Of a stretch of 49,374 nucleotides of DNA, positions 9,133-18,123 are shown piece after piece. This DNA comes from Bacteroidales bacterium. Its GTDB lineage: Bacteria > Bacteroidota > Bacteroidia > Bacteroidales > P3. Numbering within the stretch: position 1 is the stretch's first letter; each line of letters begins with the position of its first letter. Position numbers and translations under genes: made by a program. The stretch lies in the NCBI GenBank assembly GCA_017479705.1, contig JAFVCA010000033.1, positions 1 to 49,374 on the forward strand, in the 5' to 3' direction. The notes beneath the pieces are model-generated. The model had not been told where the DNA came from. It saw only the letters and a list, made by a program, of their open reading frames with translations, and searched no databases.

Positions 9133-10965
9133 TTATTCGTTGAAATTATAGATCTTCACGTCGCTCTTGTACCACGACTTGATGTGCTTCTCCATAGACT
9201 CGGCAGCGGTGCGGGTGGGAGCGGAGCCCATGCTCACATAGTAGCCGCCGGACTTGCTGATGATGTAGGCATCGCTGCCCAGAGCCTTCAGCTGGTTGGC
9301 GCACTTGTTGGCCGACTTCTTCGAGGTGAAGAACCCTGCCACAATGTCGAAGCCCTGCTTGCTGTTCTTGAAAGTGGGAGCTTCGGGGACAACCTCCTCG
9401 TAAGGCTTGTCACTCACAGGCTTTGCCGCCTGTGCACGTCCTGCACCTGCCACAGCACCGCCGTCGCCTCCACGACCCTGACGGAACCCGTCGGCACGCA
9501 GACCCAAGGTCATCACCACGTCGTTGAGCATGTCGTCAAGCAGATCCAGATCCATCAGCTCGCCCTGCACCTTGTAGCGGTAGTAGCGGGCAGCTTCCGA
9601 CTTGTAGGCCACATAATGGCTCTTCAGCCAGAAATTGTTGTGCGGGAAGAAGCGTTTGGGGCTGTAGCCCTCGACCATCAGCTCATGCAGACGGCCGTCG
9701 GCATACTCGTCCACCTTGGCCATCATTGCCGCGAAGGCATTGGTGAAATGGTGGGCAGCCAAGAACGTATGCACATAGTCCTCCATATAGTTGTGCAGGT
9801 GGCCTACATTATATAAAATGTCCTGCTCCTGGAACACCAGCAGCGGGTAGTCCTCGGCGGTGAAAGGCTCGGGATAGACCAGCTCCACCTCCTGCGCATA
9901 GGACACACCCTTTGCGGCGGGAGCATGGCCCTTGCCAAAGAACCACCATGCGGCAGCACCCAGCAACAAGAGCAGCAGGATGATGACAACCCACAGCCAA
10001 CCGTGTTTCTTCTTTTTCTGCTCTTTCTTTTGCTTCTTCGGCTCCTCGGCCTTCAGCATGGCGCGTTCACTCTTTGCCATCTCCTTGGCGGCCTTCTGAG
10101 CCTCCTTCTCTTTGGCCTTGGCAGCGTTGCGTTCGGCCTCTTCGGCAGCCTTGCGGGCTTCCTCGGCGGCTTTGCGTGCCTCCTTCTCGGCCTTGGCGGC
10201 AGCCTTCTCAGCGCGGCGGGCCTCCTTGGCGTCCTTGGGCGACGAGGGGATTTCATCCAGCATGCGCTTCACCTCCGACAGGTGGTCAACCTGCGGGGCT
10301 GCGGACTTCGGGGTCTCCACCTTGACGGGTTCGGCCTTGGGCATTTCGGCCTTGACGGGCTCGGCCTTGGGTTCCTCCACTTTGGGGGCTTCCATTTTGA
10401 CGGGCTCAGGCTTAGGCTGGGGAGCCGGGGTCTCCACCGGTTTCTCAACCACGGGAGCCGGGACGGGCTCCTCCTTCACCACGGGAGCGGGAGCCGCGGC
10501 GGTGGCGGGCTTGTCGAAGGCGGCAAAGGGGTCGGCAACAGCCTTCGGCGTGTAAGTGGCTATATTCTCCAACGGCTGCTCATGTTTCTTGCCGGCATCC
10601 AAATCCAATCCTTCGATAGCATCAAACCTAACCTTACTACCCACATAACGCATGCTTCCTATGCCGGGAAACTCATGTCCATTGGCATTGCGCTGGAGCT
10701 TGTCCTTCAGTGCCGCGATATAGTTAATCCACATCTGCTCGGCAATCTCGTTCGTGACGCACTCCTTTTCGGCAATACGGCGCACTATGGCCTTGTTTCC
10801 CGTCAGCGTTTCGACCATTGTCACCGTGCGGCGTGCGGGATGGTATGTGCCTGTGGCGGCATCGTGGTGGGCACTGACATTGCTGCTGGACAATGTTCCC
10901 ATGCCGGGAAACTCAACAACATTACCCTGTTGGATGAATTCTACAATAAGATCTGTTATATTCAT
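9133..10965 (-). CDS. HU/CCDC81-like and SPOR domain membrane protein
   Basis: 610 residues. The N-terminus (1-125) has two HU-like/CCDC81-type units (VVEFPGMGTLSSSN and the echo HEFPGIGSMRYV). A proline/valine/lysine-rich region with repeated EPVKAE-like units (about 150-220) is followed by an A/K/E coiled coil (235-310). One membrane helix (WLWVVIILLLLLLGAAAWWF, about 322-342) comes next, then a periplasmic region ending in a SPOR domain (about 533-605, FKNSKQGFDIVAGFFTSKKSANKCANQLKALG). SPOR domains bind denuded glycan at division septa. This suggests a link between DNA or a cytoplasmic partner and the cell wall, but that is inference. It sits 8 bases after kdsB. Confidence 0.85.
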   Translation of the reverse strand: MNITDLIVEFIQQGNVVEFPGMGTLSSSNVSAHHDAATGTYHPARRTVTMVETLTGNKAIVRRIAEKECVTNEIAEQMWINYIAALKDKLQRNANGHEFPGIGSMRYVGSKVRFDAIEGLDLDAGKKHEQPLENIATYTPKAVADPFAAFDKPATAAAPAPVVKEEPVPAPVVEKPVETPAPQPKPEPVKMEAPKVEEPKAEPVKAEMPKAEPVKVETPKSAAPQVDHLSEVKRMLDEIPSSPKDAKEARRAEKAAAKAEKEARKAAEEARKAAEEAERNAAKAKEKEAQKAAKEMAKSERAMLKAEEPKKQKKEQKKKKHGWLWVVIILLLLLLGAAAWWFFGKGHAPAAKGVSYAQEVELVYPEPFTAEDYPLLVFQEQDILYNVGHLHNYMEDYVHTFLAAHHFTNAFAAMMAKVDEYADGRLHELMVEGYSPKRFFPHNNFWLKSHYVAYKSEAARYYRYKVQGELMDLDLLDDMLNDVVMTLGLRADGFRQGRGGDGGAVAGAGRAQAAKPVSDKPYEEVVPEAPTFKNSKQGFDIVAGFFTSKKSANKCANQLKALGSDAYIISKSGGYYVSMGSAPTRTAAESMEKHIKSWYKSDVKIYNFNE

Positions 10966-10973
10966 ATACTTAA

Positions 10974-11741
10974 TTATTTTTCGTTCTGTATGTCATTCAA
11001 ATAGCGTTCTGCGGCCTCCATGTCCTCCGGCGTGTCGATGCCGATGTTGGCTGCCGCCGTCTCCCTGACACTGATGGTGTAGCCGTTCTCCAACCACCGC
11101 AGCTGTTCGAGCGACTCGCTCCGTTCCAAGGCCGACTGCGGCAACCGCACCAGCTCGGCCAATGTCGCGGTGCGGAAGGCGTAGATGCCCACATGCTTGT
11201 AGTATGGCTGGTTCTCTATCCAGCAGTCCTGCTCCACGCCGCGCAGGTGCGGCAATGGCTGGCGGCTGAAATAGAGCGCCCTGTCCTGCCCGTCGCAGAC
11301 CACCTTCACATTGTTGGCGGACAGCAACTCCTCTGTGCTGCGGATAGCGGTCTTCAACGTGGCGATGCGCGTCACCCCGTCGGCAAAACAGTCAACCAGC
11401 GTGCGCAGCTGCTCCGCCTCCACAAAAGGCTCGTCGCCCTGCACATTGATGGCCACGTCATAGGTCCGTCCCTGCTCCCTGAGCCGTTCTACCACCTCGC
11501 CGCAACGGTCCGTGCCGCTGCGATGGTGGCTTCCCGTCATCATCACCCGCCCGCCGAAGGCCTCCACCGCGCGCACTATCCGTTCGTCGTCGGTGGCCAC
11601 CACGGCATCCGTCAGCTCAGGCACAGCCGACACACGCTCCCACACCCATTGCACCACTGGCTTGCCTCCCAGCAGTGCCAGCGGCTTGCCGGGAAAACGG
11701 GTCGATGCATACCGTGCGGGAATTATGGCCAATACTTTCAT
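10974..11741 (-). CDS. kdsB: 3-deoxy-manno-octulosonate cytidylyltransferase KdsB
   Basis: 255 residues. It opens with the nucleotidyltransferase motif IIPARYASTRFPGKPLALLGGKP and has VVATDDERI, the H-S/G-G-T-D-R motif (SHHRSGTDRCGEV) and VNVQGDEPF-like INVQGDEPFVEAEQL. It activates Kdo to CMP-Kdo for lipopolysaccharide core synthesis in the cytoplasm. One base separates it from the upstream kinase gene. Confidence 0.97.
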   Translation of the reverse strand: MKVLAIIPARYASTRFPGKPLALLGGKPVVQWVWERVSAVPELTDAVVATDDERIVRAVEAFGGRVMMTGSHHRSGTDRCGEVVERLREQGRTYDVAINVQGDEPFVEAEQLRTLVDCFADGVTRIATLKTAIRSTEELLSANNVKVVCDGQDRALYFSRQPLPHLRGVEQDCWIENQPYYKHVGIYAFRTATLAELVRLPQSALERSESLEQLRWLENGYTISVRETAAANIGIDTPEDMEAAERYLNDIQNEK

Positions 11742-11742
11742 A

Positions 11743-12360
11743 TTACGAGAATAACGAATTTATTTCAGCATCAATCATGTTATACACCACGCCCAAGTCC
11801 TCATCGTGAGCCACAAAGTCCAGCTTCGTCAAGTCCACAATGATGTACTTTCCCTTGTTGTACTTCTCCATCCAGTCCTCGTAGCGCTTGTTCAGCCCCG
11901 TCAGGTAGTCCAAGCGGATGCTGTTCTCATACTCGCGGCCGCGGGCCTGAATGTGGCGTATCAGCGTCGGCACGTCGGCTCTCAGGTATATCAGCAAATC
12001 GGGCGGTTGCAGAAACGACGACACCAGCTCAAACGTGTGCTGGTAGTTGTCAAAGTCGCGTGTGTTCATCAGCCCCATGGCGTGCAGGTTGGGCGTAAAG
12101 ATATAGGCATCCTCATACAGCGTGCGGTCCTGAATGATGTTCTTGTTCTCCTTGCGGATGTCCAACAACTGGCGGGTGCGGGTGTGGAGGTAGTATATCT
12201 GTATGTTGAACGACCATCGGCGCATATCCTCATAAAAGCTGTTGATATACGGGTTCGTCTCCGTCGACTCATAGATGGGTCTGTACCCATAGTGGCGGGC
12301 CAACAATTTTGTCAGTGCCGTCTTTCCTGAGCCGATATTTCCTGCAATAGCGATATGCAT
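11743..12360 (-). CDS. Deoxynucleoside kinase
   Basis: 205 residues. P-loop IAGNIGSGKTALTKLLA at the N-terminus; the dNK family motifs are YEDMRRWSFNIQIYYLHTR, the DRTLYED motif (IIQDRTLYEDAYIF) and a lid with arginines (QARGREYENSIRLDYL). It phosphorylates deoxynucleosides (dA/dG type is common in Bacteroidetes) for salvage; substrate choice cannot be read. First gene of the kinase-kdsB operon, with a promoter-like TATATTTG 74 bases upstream of the start. Confidence 0.9.
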   Translation of the reverse strand: MHIAIAGNIGSGKTALTKLLARHYGYRPIYESTETNPYINSFYEDMRRWSFNIQIYYLHTRTRQLLDIRKENKNIIQDRTLYEDAYIFTPNLHAMGLMNTRDFDNYQHTFELVSSFLQPPDLLIYLRADVPTLIRHIQARGREYENSIRLDYLTGLNKRYEDWMEKYNKGKYIIVDLTKLDFVAHDEDLGVVYNMIDAEINSLFS

Positions 12361-12374
12361 AATACGTCATAATT

Positions 12375-12441
12375 CGCCTATCCGTTTGGGGAACAAAAGG
12401 ATAGGCTTTTTAGTTTATTATTTTGTAACTGGCAAATATAC
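12375..12441 (-). promoter_or_regulatory. Promoter and leader hairpin of the kinase-kdsB operon
   Basis: On the minus strand TATATTTG (12434-12441) is a good -7 box, without a clear TTTG at -33. In the leader, GCCTATCC and GGATAGGC (12399-12406 and 12376-12383) form an 8-bp stem with a 15-base loop shortly before the start codon. On the plus strand the same stem is followed by TTTTT and would read as a terminator. Confidence 0.5.
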
Positions 12442-12450
12442 AAAAAAAAT

Positions 12451-12499
12451 CCGAGACCGCAGAAGTTTTTTTCAAAAAAAACCGTTTCTGCGCTCTCGG
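12451..12499 (-). terminator. Terminator of the T9SS cargo gene
   Basis: The arms 12451-12464 and 12485-12499 (CCGAGAcCGCAGAA with one mismatch) form a strong stem. On the minus strand it is followed by ATTTTTTTTG. It sits just downstream of the gene ending at 12522, and its T-run abuts the next operon's promoter. Confidence 0.75.
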
Positions 12500-12521
12500 A
12501 AGTCCCGCTCTTGGCTGCGGG

Positions 12522-14249
12522 TTATTCCACCGCCATGCGCTGGCGGCCGGTGGCCTTGTCGCGGCAGGTCAGCGTCACCATGTAGGTTCCCGACGGCAGC
12601 CCCGCCAGCTCCACGCGCTGCGGCGCGGCAGCATGAACCTCCACCCTCCTCACTTCGCGCCCCTGCATGTCCGTCACCGTCAGCACCGCCGGCAGCCGCT
12701 CTGCGCCCACCTTCGGCAGCACCGTCACCTCGCCTCGCGCCGGGTTCGGCACCAGCTCAAACAGCTCGCTCCCCTCGGCCTCCGGCATCCCAACATCTCC
12801 CGGCATCGTCACCCGCACTATCTCGCTCCACGGACCCCATATCACCGTGTCGTGGATGTAGCACTGGTGCACGCACTTCGCACGCACACGCACGCGGTAC
12901 TCCCGCCCGGGCTCCACGCCCTGCGGCATCGTCCACTGCCTGTGGCTCACTCGCTCCCGGCTCCATGAGGCGCGCTCCGGCGCATACTCCACCTCGTACT
13001 CCGTGTGCCCCACGCTACGCTCCCACTCAAAGTGCGGCCGCCCGCCGCGCATGCCCTCCTGACGGAAGCCCTCCACCACCGCGCACTCCAACGGCACCGT
13101 GTCCGGGTATCGCGTCCCCGTGTAGAAGTAGGCCTCCTCGCTCCACGGTCCCCACATCAATGTGTCGTGGACGTCGCACCCATGGTAGCCCTTGGCTCGG
13201 CACCGCGCCTTGTAGAACTTCGTCGTGTCCAGCTCCTCCGCTATCCGCACCCACGGCACCGTCGTGTCCAACGTGTCGCCCTCTGCGTACTCGTTCTGGT
13301 ACTCTGCATACTGCAGCTGATACATGTACACTCGCATCCCTTCGGGACCCCACGCGCTCGGAACCGCACTGTCCCATTGCATCACCGCCCAGCCCTCCTC
13401 CATCCTGCCCAGCCGCAGCCCCGTCACCGCCTCCGGTCCTATGGGATCCACCTGGCGCGGGTTGGCCTCCTCGCCCTCACACGCCTGCATGATCGGCTGG
13501 AAACAGAAAGTATGTTCCGTATGCATCAAAAAAAGTAGTATCGGAGTATACTGCGCAGGGTATCTGCTTTCCGGGAAATACCTTATCTGCAAATACAACT
13601 GGCTGTCCGGCGGAGTGAAGCTTGCATTAGTCGTACCTCCCGGAAATATAAACGTGGCACTCGGATGATAGTGTTCGGGGTCTGGGTCGTCCTTCAGCCT
13701 ATGATTGTATGCATTATAAAACGAATGCCCAATCCCCACAAAATAGTGATCGCCCGAATCTATGTTGCACGGTTGGTTAAAATAAAAGTCGCACATCGGC
13801 TGAACCATGACATCGGTGTGGCGGCCTCTCGACTCGAAGACCCCCTCCGCTTGTGCCACTGGCGGATGGTCTATAAAACTATATAGTTCTTCCCTCTCCA
13901 CATAGATTGTATACAATGGCATAGTATCTTGAGACTTGGGACTATAAGCATACGAATGCACCCTTGCTTTCACCAAATACACCCATAGGTACGGAAAGTC
14001 GCCAATGTTTGCCATAGGCACTGACACCCCGTACACCACCGTGTCGTGATAGGCATGGAAACCAGATCCGTCAAACCCTCCCGTCTCAGGCCATCCTGTT
14101 GACGAGCGATCGTGATACCAAATCTCCCCTATTTCACACTCTGGCGAATACAAATACCCCGGATCCCCGCAATGCCGCTGCGGAAGCTGCGCACTCGCCA
14201 CGCCCGCACCCGCCAACAATATCATTATCAAAACCGCTTTTTTCATCAT
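12522..14249 (-). CDS. T9SS-exported protein with two fibronectin type III-like domains
   Basis: 575 residues. Signal peptide MMKKAVLIMILLAGAGVASA (second Met also possible, 14246). About 230 N-terminal residues are unrecognised. Two FN3-like repeats follow (about 265-385 and 390-485), each ending in a similar C-x3-C-x(2)-HDTxxWGPWSE segment (CRAKGYHGCDVHDTLMWGPW and CVHQCYIHDTVIWGPW). The last 80 residues are a type A T9SS sorting domain: FELVPNPARGEVTVLP, LTVTDMQGREVRRVEV, ELAGLPSGTYMVTL, then a basic tail. The protein should cross the outer membrane by T9SS and be surface-attached or released. Substrate unknown. It stands alone with its own terminator. Confidence 0.85.
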   Translation of the reverse strand: MMKKAVLIMILLAGAGVASAQLPQRHCGDPGYLYSPECEIGEIWYHDRSSTGWPETGGFDGSGFHAYHDTVVYGVSVPMANIGDFPYLWVYLVKARVHSYAYSPKSQDTMPLYTIYVEREELYSFIDHPPVAQAEGVFESRGRHTDVMVQPMCDFYFNQPCNIDSGDHYFVGIGHSFYNAYNHRLKDDPDPEHYHPSATFIFPGGTTNASFTPPDSQLYLQIRYFPESRYPAQYTPILLFLMHTEHTFCFQPIMQACEGEEANPRQVDPIGPEAVTGLRLGRMEEGWAVMQWDSAVPSAWGPEGMRVYMYQLQYAEYQNEYAEGDTLDTTVPWVRIAEELDTTKFYKARCRAKGYHGCDVHDTLMWGPWSEEAYFYTGTRYPDTVPLECAVVEGFRQEGMRGGRPHFEWERSVGHTEYEVEYAPERASWSRERVSHRQWTMPQGVEPGREYRVRVRAKCVHQCYIHDTVIWGPWSEIVRVTMPGDVGMPEAEGSELFELVPNPARGEVTVLPKVGAERLPAVLTVTDMQGREVRRVEVHAAAPQRVELAGLPSGTYMVTLTCRDKATGRQRMAVE

Positions 14250-14882
14250 CGTCTGTATATTGAGCTAAATATATTCTTTTCCCTAATGAATCTCTGGTCT
14301 GCCGCCACCGTCTTGCCTTGCCCGTGCCGATAAACAGGAATATTTACGCCAAACCTTTTTTCGCCCCATTAACACATTTCACCGTATATCAATAATATAC
14401 CACCACCAAAGCGGACACATTCTTCCTCTCCCGGCATTGTAAATATACACAAAAAAAACGAACCTGCAAAATCTTTAACATTCTGTCAACAGGCCTTATT
14501 CCTGCGAAAGCCTCTGGGGGTGGCTTTTCGGGGCGGAACCGCAATCTGCAAGTTTTCCGTAGCCGTTGCATACAGCCTTTTTGCCCCTGCCCCTACCAAT
14601 CCGTTCCCCGCCGACCCCCAGCGTCCATTCCTGTATGCAAAGCCCATCTCCGATGCTCCCTCGGCCGTTGGCTCCCACATGCCCATCATCTCATCAACAT
14701 TTATCCCAATCCCAACGGGCATATTGACCCCGAAGGGAGCGGGGAGGAACAGGGAAGGAACGGCCCAGGAAACAATCTTGCGCAAAGGCATTTATACTAT
14801 CGTGACCACTTGGCGGCTACTGGGAGAGAGTTTTTTTCTATTGTGGTGCAATAATTCTACGTGAAGTACGTTAAGTTACTTG
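14250..14882. other. Intergenic stretch with no accepted gene
   Basis: TATATTTA on the minus strand near 14440 may be the promoter of the T9SS cargo gene, giving a leader of about 190 bases. Between 14486 and 14864 frames of 101 codons (minus) and 114 codons (plus) are open opposite each other. Neither has a recognisable domain or a promoter of the usual type, so I call neither. The segment is G+C-rich compared with its flanks. Confidence 0.5.
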
Positions 14883-15749
14883 ATGAAGCCATCAATACAC
14901 ATAGCATTTGATTCTGTTGTTCCTGAAGAATGGCTGGCGCAAGTCAGTGGAGGAATATCCCGGGGGCAAGGTTGTGCGCAGGGTGCTTTGGTGTATATAG
15001 ATGTTTCCGAGGCCATCGGACAAGCAGAAATCTTCCCTTACCACATAGTTTCATTGGCCGCCATGGTTGACGCCCTGAAGCAAGAGGGCGCTAAAGTGTA
15101 CATCAGGTCTAACAAAATGGGGGATTACCTGTACAATGAGTTGCATTTTAAAGACTATTTTGTAGACAACAAGAACTTCCTGCCCTCGCACGACGAATCG
15201 TTGCTGAGTTTGTGGCGTGTAAAGGAGGATGAGATTGATTTGCACCCAGAACTTATCCAGCAATATCTGAAGCGTACTTTTTTTTCAAACAAGGATTTGA
15301 GTGCCGTCAAACTGAGCTTGCTGGAGTCATATTACAACATTTTTGACCATGCCGAGGCCCGGAATAACGCATGGTCTATGATGATGTATAATGAGGAGTG
15401 CCACCGATTATATGTAGCTGTGGGTGACTTGGGTATTGGTATTCCGACTTCGGTAAAAAGAGTGATACCTTCGCTGTCAGATGAAGAGGCACTGCTGAAA
15501 GCCATGGAGCCAACGTTCACCAGCATGAGCCGAAAACACAACAGGGGCTTGGGGCTGGGATACATAAAGGATGCTTGCACAGAAGGGGACAGCCTGACGA
15601 TTGTAAGCAACCATGCAAAATTGGTGACGACACAGGATAGGACTACTACCGCGCCGATGCCATTCCTTTTCCGGGGGACATTGATTTATTACGAATTGAC
15701 GTTGACTCATTTCGAAAACGAGGAGATTATTGACAACTTTGAAATATAA
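14883..15749 (+). CDS. GHKL (histidine-kinase-like) ATPase with N-terminal STAS-like region
   Basis: 288 residues from the ATG at 14883; a TTG one codon earlier is possible. Residues 140-275 show the Bergerat ATP fold: N box LLESYYNIFDHA (E148, N152, H156), G1 box VGDLGIGIP (D182, G184, G186) and G2 box RGLGLGY (222-226). There is no dimerisation/phospho-acceptor histidine module, so it is not a sensor kinase. Residues 33-95 (GALVYIDVSEAIG...KVYIRSNKMGDYLYNELHF) read like a STAS fold. The combination resembles SpoIIAB/RsbW-type protein kinases or phosphate-switch ATPases. It is followed 6 bases later by a STAS-like DUF4325 gene, its probable partner. Target unknown; no sigma factor or phosphatase gene is adjacent. 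Confidence 0.75.
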   Translation: MKPSIHIAFDSVVPEEWLAQVSGGISRGQGCAQGALVYIDVSEAIGQAEIFPYHIVSLAAMVDALKQEGAKVYIRSNKMGDYLYNELHFKDYFVDNKNFLPSHDESLLSLWRVKEDEIDLHPELIQQYLKRTFFSNKDLSAVKLSLLESYYNIFDHAEARNNAWSMMMYNEECHRLYVAVGDLGIGIPTSVKRVIPSLSDEEALLKAMEPTFTSMSRKHNRGLGLGYIKDACTEGDSLTIVSNHAKLVTTQDRTTTAPMPFLFRGTLIYYELTLTHFENEEIIDNFEI

Positions 15750-15755
15750 CTTTTT

Positions 15756-16034
15756 ATGTGCAAAATAGACATCAAGGCACTCCTTGAAGGGAGGAATTAC
15801 CCCGAAGCAGGCGATATTTTGTTCGGGCTGATGAGCGACAGTCTCAAAAAGGGCGAGAAGGTGATACTGAACATGGAGGGTGTTGACAGTCTGCCAACAA
15901 TGTTCCTGAACACTTCCATTGGCCAGTACATCAAGGATCACGGAAAAGATTCGCTACAGGGCAACCTGGCATTTGAGAAAATCACAGCACAACAGGTGGT
16001 GCGCGTGAAAGAATATCTTTCGCGGTTTGCGTAG
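15756..16034 (+). CDS. STAS-like protein (DUF4325 family)
   Basis: 92 residues. The pattern fits DUF4325: a short N-terminal region with a LFGLM helix, a strand KVILNMEGVDSLPTMFLNTSIGQYI, then a helix and final strand NLAFEKITAQQVVRVKEYL. DUF4325 proteins are STAS-like and often encoded beside GHKL ATPases. The gene begins 6 bases after the ATPase stop, so the two are almost certainly co-translated and likely interact. In anti-anti-sigma factors a serine in the STAS loop is phosphorylated; S77-like serines are present (DSLPT) but I cannot assign one. Confidence 0.75.
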   Translation: MCKIDIKALLEGRNYPEAGDILFGLMSDSLKKGEKVILNMEGVDSLPTMFLNTSIGQYIKDHGKDSLQGNLAFEKITAQQVVRVKEYLSRFA

Positions 16035-16133
16035 AATTGTTTTCGCCGAGACGCCGAACGGGGCAATAATAGCGGCGGAGATGCGTTATTGCAAGATGAT
16101 GAGAAAAGGACAAATAATAAAACATTATAATAT

Positions 16134-17519
16134 ATGAGCTTAATTAAATCGATATCTGGTATCCGCGGCACGATAGGTGGCCGTCCGGGCGAGGGGTTGA
16201 GCCCCCTTGACGTGGTGAAATTCACATCGGCCTTTGCCACATTCCTCGGCCAGCGTGCCGGCGGGAAACGACTCACCTTAGTGGTGGGACGCGACGCACG
16301 CCTGTCCGGCGCCATGGTGGACCGCTTAGTGGTGGGCACCCTGCAGGGCATGGGCATCGACGTGATAGAGACCGGCCTCTCCACAACGCCCACAACGGAG
16401 ATGACCGTGATAGACAAGCATGCCGACGGCGGCATCATCATCACCGCCAGCCACAATCCCAAGCACTGGAACGCCCTGAAGCTGCTCAACGCCCGCGGCG
16501 AGTTTATCGACGCCGCCGAGGGTGCCGAGGTGCTGCGCCTGGCCGAGAGCGAGGAGCTGAACTTTGCCGAGGTGGACGATCTGGGCCAGGTGACCGAGGA
16601 CAACACCACGATAGAGCACCACATAGAGCGGGTGCTGGCCCTGGACCTGGTGGACGTGGAGGCCATCCGCAAGGCGGGATTCCGCGTGGCGGTGGATGCC
16701 GTCAACTCCACCGGCGGTCTGGCCATCCCCAAGCTGCTGCGCGCCTTGGGCGTGAAGGAGGTTGTGGAACTGAACTGCGACCCCACAGGCCACTTTGCCC
16801 ATAACCCCGAGCCGATACCTGCCAACCTGACCGACATATCGCGCGTGGTGCGCGAGAACGGCTGCGACCTGGGCGTGGTGGTGGATCCCGACGTGGACCG
16901 GCTGGCACTGGTGTGCGAGACGGGCGAAATGTTCGGCGAGGAGTACACGCTGGTGAGCGTGGCGGACTACGTGCTGCAACACACGCCGGGCAACACGGTG
17001 TCGAACCTGTCGTCGTCACGCGCCCTGCGCGATGTGACACGCCAGTATGCGGGTTGCGAATATAACGCCGCCGCCGTGGGCGAGGTGAACGTCACCACGC
17101 TGATGCGGCAGACGGGCGCCGTCATAGGCGGCGAGGGCAACGGGGGCGTCATCTACCCCGCCCTGCACTACGGCCGCGACGCGCTGGTGGGCGTGGCTTT
17201 GTTCCTCACCCTGCTGGCCAAACGCGGCATGAAGGTGAGCGAGCTGCGCAAGACCTACCCGGACTATATCATCTCGAAGAACCGCATAGACCTCACTGCG
17301 GGCATGGATGTGGACGGGCTGCTGAAACGGCTGGCCGACAAGTACCAGTCCAACCCGGCATGCAAGGTGACCACCATCGACGGCGTGAAGATAGACTTTG
17401 AGGACGGATGGGTGCACCTGCGCAAGAGCAACACGGAGCCCATCATCCGCATCTACAGCGAGGCCCACACCGAAGCCCGCGCCAACGAACTGGCCGAGCA
17501 GGTGAAAGCCGAGGTGTAA
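16134..17519 (+). CDS. glmM: Phosphoglucosamine mutase (GlmM-like phosphohexomutase)
   Basis: 461 residues. Alpha-D-phosphohexomutase motifs in order: catalytic serine loop IIITASHNPKHWN (S106), metal-binding loop VVVDPDVDRLALV, sugar-binding loop GGEGNGGVIYP and phosphate-binding loop RKSNTEPIIRIYSE. It starts SISGIRGTIGG, as in Bacteroidetes GlmM. It converts glucosamine-6-P to glucosamine-1-P for UDP-GlcNAc, peptidoglycan and LPS; phosphomannomutase activity cannot be excluded by motif. No TAnnTTTG box was found in the 100 bases upstream, so read-through from the STAS gene is possible. Confidence 0.9.
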   Translation: MSLIKSISGIRGTIGGRPGEGLSPLDVVKFTSAFATFLGQRAGGKRLTLVVGRDARLSGAMVDRLVVGTLQGMGIDVIETGLSTTPTTEMTVIDKHADGGIIITASHNPKHWNALKLLNARGEFIDAAEGAEVLRLAESEELNFAEVDDLGQVTEDNTTIEHHIERVLALDLVDVEAIRKAGFRVAVDAVNSTGGLAIPKLLRALGVKEVVELNCDPTGHFAHNPEPIPANLTDISRVVRENGCDLGVVVDPDVDRLALVCETGEMFGEEYTLVSVADYVLQHTPGNTVSNLSSSRALRDVTRQYAGCEYNAAAVGEVNVTTLMRQTGAVIGGEGNGGVIYPALHYGRDALVGVALFLTLLAKRGMKVSELRKTYPDYIISKNRIDLTAGMDVDGLLKRLADKYQSNPACKVTTIDGVKIDFEDGWVHLRKSNTEPIIRIYSEAHTEARANELAEQVKAEV

Positions 17520-17539
17520 GCACATTCTAAAGTGAAAGG

Positions 17540-17589
17540 TGAAAATTGAAAATTGAAATGCGGCAACCCGTTTCAATTTTCAATTTTCA
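17540..17589. terminator. Perfect 19-bp inverted repeat between convergent genes (bidirectional terminator)
   Basis: TGAAAATTGAAAATTGAAA (17540-17558) and its exact complement (17571-17589) flank a 12-base loop. It lies between glmM and the oppositely oriented gene, and overlaps the last codons of the latter. Related GTGAAAATTGAA/TTTCAATTTTCA segments occur at 29298-29416 and 49176-49195, so it belongs to a dispersed intergenic type. Confidence 0.65.
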
Positions 17590-18093
17590 CTTTTCAATTG
17601 TTTTCATCTTGTTTATCACGTGGCGAACGCCGGGTTTGTAGAGTTCGGGCTGCATGATGCTGAGGGTCTCTTGGAACTCGCGCAACAGGTCAGGATAGGG
17701 GCTGCACATACGGTGGGCCAATTTCATGCAGAGAGCCTGTACGCCTGGAGGCTCTTGGGGCAGACGCATGTGGAGCAGACAGAAGTCGAGGAGGTCGGTA
17801 CGCATCTCTTCCTGGCACATTGGCATCTTCTCGACCAGACTGAGGGCAAGCCTTCGGAGCGGGGTGTCGGATGTGGTAAGAGCCAAGTCGACAAGCCTGT
17901 CGAGCGGGAGGGCACGGATTTCGGAGAGGGGTTTGTGGGTCAGCACCCACGCGGCATTGCGCGCCACACGGATGTCCTCCTCCGCAAGACACGGCAGGAG
18001 GAGCGAACAAGGCACCTCCCTGGCAAGCGCGCGCACCTCCGCACCGCCCAACGACTCGCGTAACCGCTGCAAAACACTGTCATTGTCCCACAT
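17587..18093 (-). CDS. Hypothetical all-helical (HEAT-like) protein
   Basis: 168 residues from the ATG at 18093 (MWDNDSVLQRLRESLGG). The frame is open 45 codons further up, but that part crosses the TATCTTTG promoter box at 18124-18131, so the short start is preferred. The sequence is built of amphipathic helices in pairs (DIRVARNAAWVLTHKPLSEIRALPLDRLVDLAL, DTPLRRLALSLVEKMPM), as in HEAT/ARM-type repeats. No signal peptide or membrane helix. Probably a cytoplasmic scaffold; function unknown. The C-terminus lies in the shared palindrome. Confidence 0.65.
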   Translation of the reverse strand: MWDNDSVLQRLRESLGGAEVRALAREVPCSLLLPCLAEEDIRVARNAAWVLTHKPLSEIRALPLDRLVDLALTTSDTPLRRLALSLVEKMPMCQEEMRTDLLDFCLLHMRLPQEPPGVQALCMKLAHRMCSPYPDLLREFQETLSIMQPELYKPGVRHVINKMKTIEK

Positions 18094-18123
18094 ACTGAAA
18101 AAAAGGCCATATATTACAGCTTG

